From UBA7672 sp963738625 (lineage in GTDB: Bacteria; Pseudomonadota; Alphaproteobacteria; Caulobacterales; Hyphomonadaceae), in contig CAVTXH010000002.1 of NCBI GenBank assembly GCA_963738625.1, forward strand, positions 62,001 to 126,000: DNA of 64,000 bases, read 5' to 3'. The translations under genes were made by a program, and so were the position numbers. The first letter of the stretch is position 1, and the number at the start of each line of letters is the position of its first letter. Below, piece by piece: positions 43,852 through 51,850 of this stretch. The notes under the pieces were generated by a model, which was given only the letters and a program-made list of their open reading frames with translations, was not told the origin of the DNA and searched no databases.

Positions 43852-45003
43852 ATGCCGGCCGAACTGACCAGTGAACAAAGTTTGATTCGCCAGACCGCCG
43901 CTGATTTTGCGGCTGAAAAACTGCGTCCTTTCGCAGCCGAGTGGGACGAAAAGAAGCATTTTCCTGTCGACGTGATCCGCGAGGCGGCCGCGCTGGGATT
44001 CGCCGGGCTGTATGTCAACGAGGATGTCGGCGGATCGGCCCTGTCGCGTTTCGACGCCGTGCTGGTGTTCGAGCAGCTGTCGCAGGGCTGCATTTCGACC
44101 GCCGCCTACATCTCGATCCACAATATGTGCGCCTGGATGATCGACCGTTTCGGCTCGGACGAGCTGCGGAAGGAATGGCTGCCGAAGCTGACCTCGATGG
44201 AATACCTGTCGAGCTATTGCCTGACCGAGCCGGGCTCCGGCTCCGACGCCGCGAGCCTCAAGACCAGGGCCGTGAAGCAGGGCCCTGGGGAAAGCGACGA
44301 CTACGTCATCAATGGCGCGAAGCAGTTCATCTCCGCCGCCGGCGTCAGTGACGTCTATGTCGTCATGGCGCGCACGGGGGCGGATGGTCCCAAAGGCATC
44401 TCCGCCTTCATCGTGCGGAAAACCGACAAGGGTCTGTCCTTCGGCGCCAACGAAAAGAAGATGGGCTGGAACTCCCAGCCGACCCGGCAGGTGATCTTCG
44501 AGGATGTGCGCATCCCCGCCAGCCGCCGCATCGGCGCCGAGGGCGAGGGCTTTCGCTTCGCCATGGCCGGGCTGGACGGCGGCCGCCTCAACATCGCCGC
44601 CTGCTCGCTCGGCGGCATGCAGGAGGCGCTCAACAAGGCGCTCGCCTATGTGAAGGACCGCAAGCAGTTCGGCCAGGCCATCGCCGACTTCCAGGCGACG
44701 CAGTTCAAGCTCGCCGACATGGAAACCGAAACCCAGGCGGCGCGCATGATGCTCTACAACGCGGCGCAGGAGCTCGACGCCAAGACCCAGATGGCCACCC
44801 GCTGGTGCGCCATGGCCAAGCGCTTCGTCACCGACACCGGCTTCAAGGTCGCCAACGACGCGCTGCAGCTCCATGGCGGCTACGGCTATCTCTCCGACTA
44901 CGGCGTCGAACGCATCGTCCGCGACCTGCGTGTTCACCAGATTTTGGAAGGCACGAACGAGGTGATGCGGGTGATCATCTCGCGGGACATGCTGAGGCAG
45001 TAG
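43852..45003 (+). CDS. Acyl-CoA dehydrogenase (isobutyryl-CoA dehydrogenase-like)
   Basis: A 383-residue FAD enzyme. Motifs include YCLTEPGSGSDAASL (FAD-binding loop), MGWNSQPTRQVIFEDVRIP, and the C-terminal GGYGYLSDYGVERIVRD with the catalytic Glu region IEGTNEV-like (ILEGTNEVMRV). The SDA-A and NSQPTR pattern matches the ACAD8 branch, isobutyryl-CoA dehydrogenase. The downstream MaoC hydratase and 3-hydroxyisobutyryl-CoA hydrolase support valine degradation. The substrate is inferred from similarity and context. Confidence 0.88.
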   Translation: MPAELTSEQSLIRQTAADFAAEKLRPFAAEWDEKKHFPVDVIREAAALGFAGLYVNEDVGGSALSRFDAVLVFEQLSQGCISTAAYISIHNMCAWMIDRFGSDELRKEWLPKLTSMEYLSSYCLTEPGSGSDAASLKTRAVKQGPGESDDYVINGAKQFISAAGVSDVYVVMARTGADGPKGISAFIVRKTDKGLSFGANEKKMGWNSQPTRQVIFEDVRIPASRRIGAEGEGFRFAMAGLDGGRLNIAACSLGGMQEALNKALAYVKDRKQFGQAIADFQATQFKLADMETETQAARMMLYNAAQELDAKTQMATRWCAMAKRFVTDTGFKVANDALQLHGGYGYLSDYGVERIVRDLRVHQILEGTNEVMRVIISRDMLRQ

Positions 45004-45006
45004 TTC

Positions 45007-45483
45007 ATGCCCGAGTCCTTCGACCCTCTCTCTCGCCCACTCGTTCCGCACCGCAGCTTCGACGGACTCCGTGTCGGCGAACAGTTCCCGTGTCCCGCGC
45101 GCACGCTGACGGATGCGCACTTCTCTGCTTTCCAGCTGCTCTCCGGCGACAATCATCCGATCCACTACGACCGTCCGTACTGCGCGGCGCTCGGTCACAA
45201 GGACCTGCTGGCCCACGGCCTCCACATCCTGACGCTCACCGCCGCCGGGGCCGGCCTCTTTCCGCATGTGATCGGGTCCGACCTGATCGGCTTTATCGAC
45301 CTGCAGGCGAAATTCCTGAAAGGCGTCTACCCAGGCGACACGCTCTATCCGTTGCTCGAGATCACGGCGCTCGAACGCCAGCGCACGACGGGCGTCGTCC
45401 GCATGCGGGCGACGATCCACAATCAGGACAATGTGTTGGTGCTTGACGGGACGCACGCATATCTCGTGCGCTTGCCTGCGTAG
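45007..45483 (+). CDS. MaoC-like (R)-hydratase domain protein
   Basis: A 158-residue hot-dog hydratase with the MaoC signature: LLSGDNHPIHYDRPYCAALGHKDLLAHG contains the D-x-x-x-x-H dyad typical of the family (shown in part). ATG 45007 lies four bases after the acyl-CoA dehydrogenase stop; the two are co-transcribed. It could hydrate the enoyl-CoA made by the dehydrogenase, or a related branched acyl-CoA; stereochemistry cannot be read. The palindrome at 45480-45567 begins in its stop codon. Confidence 0.85.
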   Translation: MPESFDPLSRPLVPHRSFDGLRVGEQFPCPARTLTDAHFSAFQLLSGDNHPIHYDRPYCAALGHKDLLAHGLHILTLTAAGAGLFPHVIGSDLIGFIDLQAKFLKGVYPGDTLYPLLEITALERQRTTGVVRMRATIHNQDNVLVLDGTHAYLVRLPA

Positions 45484-45567
45484 GGTGCATTGAGCGGGAC
45501 GCGAAATGCACCTCTTTCGTGGGCGTGGCGCGATGGTGCATTTCGCCTTTGGCTCAATGCACCCTAC
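45480..45567. repeat. Nested 88-bp palindrome after the MaoC gene
   Basis: Outer arms GTAGGGTGCATTGAGC (45480-45495) and GCTCAATGCACCCTAC (45552-45567) pair over 16 bp with no mismatch. Inner arms GCGAAATGCACC (45501-45512) and GGTGCATTTCGC (45535-45546) pair over 12 bp. The outer and inner arms also share the ATGCACC core. There is no T-run. This is the form of an intergenic repeat element, and a similar style appears at 53534. Confidence 0.75.
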
Positions 45568-45572
45568 GCTGG

Positions 45573-45791
45573 TTACCCCAACCCCAGCGCCTTGCTGACC
45601 GCCGGATTGTCGACCAGCAGGATGCGGCCGAGCCACCTTGCCATCTGCTCGGCGGATTCGGGCGATCGTCCGAACTTGTCGAGCTTCTCGTCGATCAGGA
45701 TGACTGCTTCGCCGTCGAGCAGGTCGTCGGCGTGGCGGTAGATCTCGACGCGGTTGCTGGCCGCGTCGTAGCGCACAGTATGCCAGTGCAT
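45573..45791 (-). CDS. Small hypothetical protein (72 aa)
   Basis: A 72-residue acidic protein (MHWHTVRYDAASNRVEIY, then DLLDGEAVILIDEKLDKFG). The start at 45791 follows an AGGAGAGG ribosome site, which decides it over an upstream codon. It has no signal peptide or known domain. It lies between two repeat elements. Its strand is opposite to both neighbours. Real but unassigned. Confidence 0.55.
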   Translation of the reverse strand: MHWHTVRYDAASNRVEIYRHADDLLDGEAVILIDEKLDKFGRSPESAEQMARWLGRILLVDNPAVSKALGLG

Positions 45792-45888
45792 GCTGCCTCT
45801 CCTGTGCTGGCTGCAGCAGTCTTCGGTCGATTCCATGACAGTTGGGATTCGCCTGTTTTGGGTCGGTTTTCGTGTCTGTCGCCGGCGC

Positions 45889-46218
45889 TCAGACGGATGG
45901 CTGTTGAGCCGTCCATCCCGCTTTTATCAAGCCGGGATAGAGGTCGATCCAATGTGGATTTGCCTCTTCGATCAGGGCGATTTTCCAGTCGCGCAGCCAT
46001 CGCTAGATGCGCTTTTCCCGCGCGATTGCTTCCCGGACATCCTGATGCTGCTCGAACCAGACGAGCCTGTGGACGGCATACTTTCGAGTGAAGCCGACAG
46101 CTCGGTCGTTTCTGTGTTCCCACGTGCGTGCGATGATGTCATTCGAGACGCCAACGTACAGCGTGCCGTAGTGGCCTGACGCCAGCATGTAGACGAAATA
46201 GATATGCGCCCCACCCAT
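45889..46218 (-). pseudogene. GIY-YIG nuclease gene interrupted by an in-frame stop
   Basis: Reading on the minus strand from ATG 46218 gives the start of a UPF0213-type GIY-YIG nuclease (HIYFVYMLASGHYGTLYVGV, then REAIAREKRI). A TAG at 46003-46005 falls just after EKRI, where relatives usually read KRLKRW. The same frame then continues RWLRDWKIALIEEANPHWID and a natural stop at 45889-45891. One substitution (for example AAG to TAG) explains it. Without that stop the protein would have about 109 residues. Suppression is possible but a broken gene is likelier. Confidence 0.8.
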
Positions 46219-46247
46219 GCTTTCATTTTGCGGCAAAGCCCACACGC

Positions 46248-46353
46248 TGTCATCCCGGCCGAAGCGAAGCGGAGAGCCGGGACCCATTGTCCGGCGGCGG
46301 GACTCAACGAGAAATGGGTCCCGGGTCTCGCCTTCGGCTCGCCCGGGATGACA
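46248..46353. repeat. Palindromic repeat element (TGTCATCCCGG type, 106 bp)
   Basis: Ends TGTCATCCCGG (46248-46258) and CCGGGATGACA (46343-46353) are perfect inverted repeats. An inner pair GGGACCCATT/AATGGGTCCC (46279-46288 with 46313-46322) forms a second stem. The two halves also carry GAAGCGAAGCGGAGAGCC-like arms. A related element lies 1.3 kb away at 47611. It abuts the broken GIY-YIG gene. Confidence 0.8.
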
Positions 46354-46383
46354 CTTCGAGTTACAGGCGGATAAGGATTCCAA

Positions 46384-47427
46384 ATGGCAGACGTCATCAT
46401 CCACCGCGAAGGGGCCGCCGGGCGCATCACGCTGAACCGGCCGCAGGCGCTGCACGCTCTCAACGAGGAGATGTGCCTCGCCATGGATGCGGCGCTGAAG
46501 GCGTGGTCCGACGATCCCGAGGTCGAGCTGATCGTGGTCGACCATGCGCCGGGCACGCGCGGGTTCTGCGCCGGGGGCGACATACGCATGCTGGCGGAAA
46601 GCGGCGCGCTCGATGGATCGGCGGCTCGGGCTTTCTTCTGGGCGGAGTATCGTCTCAACACGCGCATCAAGAATTATCCCAAGCCCTACGTCGCCTTCAT
46701 CGACGGCGTCACCATGGGCGGCGGGGTCGGCATCAGCGTTCATGGCAGCCATCGTGTGGCGACCGAGCGGACGACGTTCGCCATGCCGGAAACCGGCATC
46801 GGGCTGTTCCCGGATGTGGGCGGCGGCTGGTTCCTGCCGCGCCTCGGCCCGCCGCTGGGCATGTGGCTGGCGCTGACGGGCGAGCGGCTGAAGGGCGGCG
46901 ACGTTTGCGCGGCCGGCGTGGCGACCAACTTCGTTGAATCGAAAGTCGTCGATGCGGTGAAGACGTCGGTCTGCGATGGCGGCCTCGAGCTGCTCGAGGC
47001 GATGGACTGGGACGAGGCGGGCGCGTTCGAGAAGCACATCGACGTCATCGAGCGCTGTTTCTGGCAGGAGAGCGTCGAGAACATCTTCCTCGCGCTGGAC
47101 GCCGAGCCGGCCGCAGGCCCGTCGGGCGAGTGGGCGAAGGCGCAGCTTGCGGCGCTGAGGACGAAATCCCCGCGCACGCTGAAAGTGGCGCACCGCCAGC
47201 TTCGTGAAGGCCTCGCGATGAAGACGTTCGAGGACAACATGCGGATGGAGTTCCGCATCGGCGCGCGGCAGGTGCACAGCCATGATTTCCAGGAAGGCGT
47301 GCGCGCCGTGATCGTCGACAAGGACAACGCGCCGAAATGGGACCCGCCGAACCTCGCCGGCGTGACGGACATGATGCTGGACGAGATCTTCGCGCCGCTG
47401 GGCGAGGGCGAGCTGGAGTTCGATTGA
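46384..47427 (+). CDS. Enoyl-CoA hydratase/isomerase family, 3-hydroxyisobutyryl-CoA hydrolase
   Basis: A 347-residue crotonase-fold protein of the 3-hydroxyisobutyryl-CoA hydrolase group: FCAGGDIRML at the oxyanion site, GGGVGISVHGSHRVATE, and MPETGIGLFPDVGGGWFLPRL (shown in part) carrying the FPDVGG motif that separates this group from simple enoyl hydratases. With the dehydrogenase and hydratase upstream it would finish the conversion of isobutyryl-CoA to 3-hydroxyisobutyrate. It follows a repeat element and its own ribosome region. Not in tight operon with them. Confidence 0.9.
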   Translation: MADVIIHREGAAGRITLNRPQALHALNEEMCLAMDAALKAWSDDPEVELIVVDHAPGTRGFCAGGDIRMLAESGALDGSAARAFFWAEYRLNTRIKNYPKPYVAFIDGVTMGGGVGISVHGSHRVATERTTFAMPETGIGLFPDVGGGWFLPRLGPPLGMWLALTGERLKGGDVCAAGVATNFVESKVVDAVKTSVCDGGLELLEAMDWDEAGAFEKHIDVIERCFWQESVENIFLALDAEPAAGPSGEWAKAQLAALRTKSPRTLKVAHRQLREGLAMKTFEDNMRMEFRIGARQVHSHDFQEGVRAVIVDKDNAPKWDPPNLAGVTDMMLDEIFAPLGEGELEFD

Positions 47428-47610
47428 GGCATGGCGCGCCCACGCGCAACATCCACCCCGGGCATTCCGGAAGCGCGCAGCAGTATCCGGAACCGTGAGT
47501 AGCGGTCCGCGAAGCGGACGGATCGGCCCGAGCCATTGCGAAGGGCGGGGATCGATCCGAGCGCCGAACGCCCGGAGCGACAGCGAAGGGCCGGAGAGCA
47601 ACACCCACTG

Positions 47611-47725
47611 CTGTCATCCCGGCCGGAGCGCAGCGGAGAGCCGGGACCCATCCCTCGACAACGGGACTCGCAGACCCATGGGTCCCGGCTCTTCAGCGCT
47701 CACGCGCTTCCGGCCGGTATGACAG
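47611..47725. repeat. Palindromic repeat element (CTGTCATCCCGG type, 115 bp)
   Basis: Ends CTGTCATCCCGGCCGG (47611-47626) and CCGGCCGGTATGACAG (47710-47725) are inverted repeats with one mismatch (G to T). The inner arms contain CGGGACCCAT and ATGGGTCCCG. It is a second copy of the element at 46248, diverged in sequence, placed about 185 bases after the hydrolase gene. Confidence 0.78.
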
Positions 47726-47926
47726 CGTCGGAAACAGCATCGCCGTCCGACACCATCCGGGACACAATCCGACAATCTTCCCAGCAAATTCAGAGCCCGA
47801 AGAAAACATCTCCGGGAAAGTTATCCTACACTTGCCGAGCTGAGCGATAATCCCCTCATCGCCTCCGCATGGAGGGCAGTCGTACGCTGTTCAGCGACGC
47901 AGGGGCGATGCGATCGAGCGTGAGGA

Positions 47927-48403
47927 GTTCCGGACGAACGCGGCGTGAAGCGCCGCCAAGCCTGGGAGATGAACCTTCTGGTTCTTGGGCCTTCTGGCCC
48001 GAAGCCAGAGCTGAGTGTCGCCGGGACCATGGGACGATGAACAGCCCAATGGCCTGCACGCCGCCGGCGACCATGCCAGGGGAGTGAAAACAACTCCCTG
48101 TGCACGGGCTGGCGCACAACGGTCGCTGGGGGTCGACGCATTCGTCGACGGATGACGCGTTTTCCTTTGACTACCGGTAGCGCTGGGCAACCAGCGTCGC
48201 CCAACCAACGCGGGGCATCCCGCGTCCCCACGCCCTCCACATGATTGGAGGCGCACCGCATCCCGGACGGCTCAAGCCGGTCCGAAGGAGAGCGTGCGCC
48301 GATTGGAGGAGCGCCAGGGTGAGACGCGAAGCGTCGAACGCCTGGCCAAGCCCAACCGCGAGCACCACGAACGATGACAAGCCATGCCGGGCAGGCGCCC
48401 GGC
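47927..48403 (+). ncRNA. Candidate large structured RNA (at least 11 consecutive hairpins)
   Basis: No credible protein is coded between 47428 and 48617. Within it, short perfect stems follow one another: 47927-47939, 47940-47956, 47971-47984 and 47987-48000 (both closed by TTCT loops), 48080-48098 (loop GAAAACA), 48133-48148, 48181-48196 (GCAA tetraloop, 6 bp), 48208-48225 (7 bp, GCAT loop), 48250-48300 (7-bp outer stem with an inner hairpin), 48313-48346 (6-bp outer stem around GACGC-GAA-GCGTC), 48386-48403 (7 bp, loop AGGC). The GNRA and A-rich loops read on the plus strand. It could be a large RNA or a palindromic repeat array. Neither a promoter nor covariation can be shown here. Confidence 0.45.
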
Positions 48404-48617
48404 GCTCCGCTGAACTACGGCCACGCACCACAGCAATACCCGCAATTCAGTCCTGCGTGTTTACTTGGCGGTTACAATAACGAACAAAGTCGAACTCGAA
48501 TAAACCTAAGCAGAAAATTGCGTCAAAGTCTCTGGACTTAGCGGTTGCTTAGGAATGCTCGTGTAGTTTCACCACAAGCCGACAAGAGCGGCACATAACA
48601 AAACAACGGTGGTGGTG

Positions 48618-49115
48618 ATGTTGAACGCGAAAGTCCGGGAAACCGGCGCTGAAGAGAACGTCGAGCAATCCTTCCTGAAAGCCCTCGCCCTGCTGGAGCA
48701 GGCGCACCGCCGTCTCCATGACGTGGTGAAAGACAGTCTGGAACGTTCGGGCGAGCGCTCGCTCACCGGCGTCCAGGCTCTTCTGCTGTACGAAATTGGC
48801 GAGAGCGAAACGCCCGCCAGCGCCCTGCGCGCCCGCGGCTCGTTCGCCGGCACGTCGATGTCGTACAACGTGAAGAAGCTTCAGGAAGGCGGCTATCTCC
48901 TCCAGTCGCGTTCCAGCGACGACCGCCGCACCGTTCGTCTCAAGCTGACGCCTTCGGGCAAGGCTGTACGTGCTCGCGTCCAGGACCTCTTTGAGAAGCA
49001 GGCGTCCGCCCTCGAACCTACTGCCTCGGTTCGCGCTGACGATCTCGACCAACTCAACAAGGCCCTGGCGCGTCTGGAGCGCTTCTGGTCCGACCAGATC
49101 CGTTACCAGCTCTAG
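48618..49115 (+). CDS. MarR family regulator, LdtR-like
   Basis: A 165-residue winged-helix protein with a long N-terminal helix (EQSFLKALALLEQAHRRLHDVV). The core LTGVQALLLYEIGESETPASALRARGSFAGTSMSYNVKKL and SSDDRRTVRLKLT (shown in part) closely matches the LdtR group of alphaproteobacterial MarR proteins, which control an L,D-transpeptidase and stress tolerance in Liberibacter and relatives. ATG 48618 is chosen; three GTG codons just before it are in frame. A strong terminator follows at 49179. Its target here is unknown. Confidence 0.85.
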   Translation: MLNAKVRETGAEENVEQSFLKALALLEQAHRRLHDVVKDSLERSGERSLTGVQALLLYEIGESETPASALRARGSFAGTSMSYNVKKLQEGGYLLQSRSSDDRRTVRLKLTPSGKAVRARVQDLFEKQASALEPTASVRADDLDQLNKALARLERFWSDQIRYQL

Positions 49116-49178
49116 AACTCAGATCGTCTAGGGCCGGGGGCACGGACTCCTTCTCCGAGGGACCCGTAGCTGCGGACC

Positions 49179-49211
49179 ACGGCTGGCCGGATTGGCCAGC
49201 CGTTTTCTTTT
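49179..49211 (+). terminator. Rho-independent terminator after the MarR gene
   Basis: A 10-bp stem ACGGCTGGCC (49179-49188) with GGCCAGCCGT (49194-49203), loop GGATT, followed by a T-rich run (TTTTCTTTT, 49203-49211). It lies 64 bases after the MarR stop and just before the converging gene at 49213. Confidence 0.88.
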
Positions 49212-49212
49212 G

Positions 49213-50208
49213 TCAGCGCCGCCTCGGGGCAGCCGGTTTGGCCGCTTTAGCTTTCGCGTCCGCCACGCGGCCCGCCTGTAGAATGTTGACCATGCTGTAG
49301 TTATGCTCGTGGCATGAGTATTCGTAGATGCGCTCCTTCGAGCGGGTCAGCACGAACTCCGCGCTCCACGGCCCGGCGTAGATGGCGGTGTCCTCGACCG
49401 TGAAGCGGTAGAACAGCTCGTCCGGGCCGATCAGCTCGAAGCGCTCGATCACGCGCGAGTCCGGCCGCGTGATGATGTGCTTGTGCACCTCGCCTGCGAG
49501 CTTGGTCGTATGCACGACCAGCACATCGCCTTCCCAGTGCGCCGTCGAGTCGCCCAGCTGGCTGACGATGGCGGAGGGACGCGACGGCGCATCGAAGCCG
49601 ATGATGCGCGTGTCGTTGCCGTCCGAGGCGATGACCAGGTTCCCGGGCGTCTGCACGAACTGGCGCACGATGGTCGAAGGAACGGGCGTCATCGGCGCGC
49701 TGCCGATGCCGACGATGCAGCGTTCGAACAGGGTGCGCATTTCAGGCCCGTCGGCGGGCGCCTGGTTCCATGCCTTGCGCTGGGCGTCGAGGCGCTTGCC
49801 CTCGTTGGTGTAAGCCTGGACGCCGCTGGAGGGCGTGGTGATGAGGGAGGTGCGCCATTCGCCTTTGACGCTGGCAAGGTTTTCGACGCCGGAGACGAAG
49901 AAGTCTGGGTCGACCAGCGTGCCGGCGGCGGGCGAGTTGGCGAACTCGACATAGCGGCGGGACAGTTCCTTCGCTTCCTCGTCGGAGACGACAAGCTTGG
50001 CGGCGCCGTCCATCCGGCCGGTCGAGGTGATGAACGCTGTGGCCCAGAAGCCGCCGAAATCCGGATGGCCATCTGCGGTGCGCGGGATGCCGGCGTTCAA
50101 GGATTCCGCGCCCTGGAATTCGCTCGGGCTCGTCTGCGCGCCGGCGGGCGCAAGCAGGGGCAGGGCGAGATTTGCGATGGAGAGGATGAGGAAGAATGCT
50201 CTGATCAT
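49213..50208 (-). CDS. Secreted protein of unknown function (331 aa)
   Basis: A 331-residue protein with a Sec signal peptide (IRAFFLILSIANLALPLLA, ending AGAQ). The mature part has an early GIPRTADGHPDFGGFWATAF stretch, a middle QFVQTPGNLVIAS, and near the C-terminus RIYEYSCHEHNYSMVNILQAGR, a CHE-x-NY-S-x-x-NIL motif found in a large group of exported proteins of unknown role (often in Acidobacteria and Alphaproteobacteria). The C-terminal tail is Ala/Lys/Pro-rich. It converges with the MarR gene, ending 98 bases away. No reaction known. Confidence 0.75.
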   Translation of the reverse strand: MIRAFFLILSIANLALPLLAPAGAQTSPSEFQGAESLNAGIPRTADGHPDFGGFWATAFITSTGRMDGAAKLVVSDEEAKELSRRYVEFANSPAAGTLVDPDFFVSGVENLASVKGEWRTSLITTPSSGVQAYTNEGKRLDAQRKAWNQAPADGPEMRTLFERCIVGIGSAPMTPVPSTIVRQFVQTPGNLVIASDGNDTRIIGFDAPSRPSAIVSQLGDSTAHWEGDVLVVHTTKLAGEVHKHIITRPDSRVIERFELIGPDELFYRFTVEDTAIYAGPWSAEFVLTRSKERIYEYSCHEHNYSMVNILQAGRVADAKAKAAKPAAPRRR

Positions 50209-50553
50209 TTTTTTGTCCGTTTTTTTGTTTCTGCCCGTCCGCCAGAGCGGCGGCGGGCCCCGTCCGGATTTGCCCGGCGGTTCGTACGGCTTTGGTCGGA
50301 GGCGTAACCGGACGGGTTCAACGGTTTTGCACGCAGCGCCGACGCGGGCCCAAAACCCGTCCTCACATGCGCCTCACGTGACAGTGTCCAGTTGTTGCGA
50401 CCGAGTCGCAAAAACACTGCGACGACAAGGCATAATCATTCAGTCGCGGTTTGACCTATGTCTAGGAAACCGCCGCTTACGGTCCTAGGTTTGATCTTAG
50501 CAACCACCCCGGGAGAGAGCGCGAAGTTCATCGCGCCGAGAGACAGACGCTCC
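50209..50553. other. 345-base intergenic region upstream of hemA
   Basis: Contains an outer stem CCCGTCCGG/CCGGACGGG (50259-50267 with 50308-50316) and a 7-bp hairpin TTGCGAC-CGA-GTCGCAA (50395-50411) followed by an A-rich run. Both lie upstream of hemA (and of the divergent secreted protein). The promoters cannot be placed with confidence. No riboswitch was recognised. Confidence 0.5.
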
Positions 50554-51774
50554 ATGAAACATCTCGCTGCATTCGAAAACGCGCTCGAAGACATCCGCTC
50601 GGAAGGCCGCTACCGGGTCTTCATCGATGTGAAGCGCTATCGAGGGCAGTTCCCGAAAGCGTCCGTGCGGCACAATGACGGCCGCGAGCAGGATGTGATC
50701 GTCTGGTGCTCGAACGACTATCTCGGCATGGGCCAGGACCCGGACGTGATCCAGTCGATGCACGAGGCGGTGGACGCCTTCGGCGCCGGCTCGGGCGGCA
50801 CGCGCAACATCTCTGGCACGACGCGCTATCATGTCGAGCTGGAAAAAGAACTCGCCAGCCTGCACGGCAAGGAAGCGGCCCTGCTGTTCACTTCGGGCTA
50901 CGTCTCGAACGACGCGACGCTGTCGACACTGTCGAAGATCATGCCGAACGTGATCATCTATTCGGACGAGCTGAACCACGCCTCGATGATCGAGGGGATC
51001 AAGCGCGCCAACTGCGCCAAGCGCATCTTCCGCCACAACGACATGGGCCATCTCCGCGCCCTGCTGGAGAACGATCCCAAGGACGCGCCGAAAGTCATCG
51101 CGTTCGAGAGCGTCTATTCGATGGACGGGGACGTCGCGCCGCTGAAGGAGCTGTGCGACCTCGCCGACGAGTTCGACGCCATCACCTATCTCGATGAAGT
51201 GCATGCCGTGGGCATGTACGGCCATGAAGGCGCGGGCGTCGCCCAGCGCGATGGCGTGATGGACCGCATCACCATCTGCGAAGGCACGCTGGCCAAGGCG
51301 TTCGGCGTGATGGGCGGGTATATCGCCTCGAAGGCGGCGATCGTGGATGCGATCCGCTCGGTGGCGCCAGGCTTCATCTTCTCGACCTCGACCTGCCCGG
51401 TGCTGGCCGCAGGCGCGCTGGTCTCGATCCGCAAGCTGCGTGGCGATTTCGGGCGCGACCTGCGCAAAGTGCACCAGGAGAAGGCCGAGATGCTTCGCCA
51501 GAAGCTGCTCGCCGCCAGGCTGCCGGTGATGATGGCCGACACGCACATCGTGCCGCTGCTGGTCGGCGATCCGGAACGCTGCAAGGCGCTGTCCGACACG
51601 CTGCTGTTCGACTTCGGCATCTATGTGCAGCCGATCAACTATCCGACCGTGCCGAAGGGCACGGAGCGCCTGCGCTTCACGCCGTCGCCGCACCACACGG
51701 AAGCGATGATGGACGAACTGGTCGCAGCGCTGGTCGCGATCTGGGCGCAGCTCGGGCTGAAACGGGCGGCGTAA
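50554..51774 (+). CDS. hemA: 5-aminolevulinate synthase
   Basis: PLP enzyme that joins glycine and succinyl-CoA to make 5-aminolevulinate, the first step of haem by the Shemin route used by alphaproteobacteria. The 406-residue protein has WCSNDYLGMGQDPDV near the N-terminus, YLDEVHAVGMYGHEGAGV with the PLP-contact Asp/His, and EGTLAKAFGVMGGYIA with the Schiff-base Lys. The frame is open from 50458, but MKHLAAFENAL at 50554 is the conserved start. Confidence 0.97.
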   Translation: MKHLAAFENALEDIRSEGRYRVFIDVKRYRGQFPKASVRHNDGREQDVIVWCSNDYLGMGQDPDVIQSMHEAVDAFGAGSGGTRNISGTTRYHVELEKELASLHGKEAALLFTSGYVSNDATLSTLSKIMPNVIIYSDELNHASMIEGIKRANCAKRIFRHNDMGHLRALLENDPKDAPKVIAFESVYSMDGDVAPLKELCDLADEFDAITYLDEVHAVGMYGHEGAGVAQRDGVMDRITICEGTLAKAFGVMGGYIASKAAIVDAIRSVAPGFIFSTSTCPVLAAGALVSIRKLRGDFGRDLRKVHQEKAEMLRQKLLAARLPVMMADTHIVPLLVGDPERCKALSDTLLFDFGIYVQPINYPTVPKGTERLRFTPSPHHTEAMMDELVAALVAIWAQLGLKRAA

Positions 51775-51850
51775 GCCGTCCTTGTCGCCGGCGGGATGAC
51801 AATCCCGCGGCGCGCATGCACCATCTCCTGAAAGGGAATGGCCGCAGCCG

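Larger units (their letters stand above)
47428..48617. other. 1.19-kb gene-free region
   Basis: Holds the repeat at 47611-47725 and the hairpin-rich segment 47927-48403. The remaining parts (47428-47610, 47726-47926, 48404-48617) show no gene, tRNA or insertion sequence. The last stretch becomes A/T-richer (48470-48600) and contains the upstream region of the MarR gene. Confidence 0.6.

Noticed and set aside
47821..48261. 146-codon open frame on the minus strand inside the hairpin-rich gap
   Set aside because: No recognised domain or signal; sequence is Arg/Pro-rich as expected of shadow frames in structured GC-rich DNA; it spans several hairpins.
48351..48403. Possible tmRNA tag near AACGATGACAAG
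   Set aside because: No ANDN-type tag frame and no matching tRNA-like acceptor domain with a T-loop could be found in the region.
50484..50503. FNR-type box (TTGAT....ATCAA) upstream of hemA
   Set aside because: Only the left half (TTGAT) matches; the right half reads GCAA, too weak to call.
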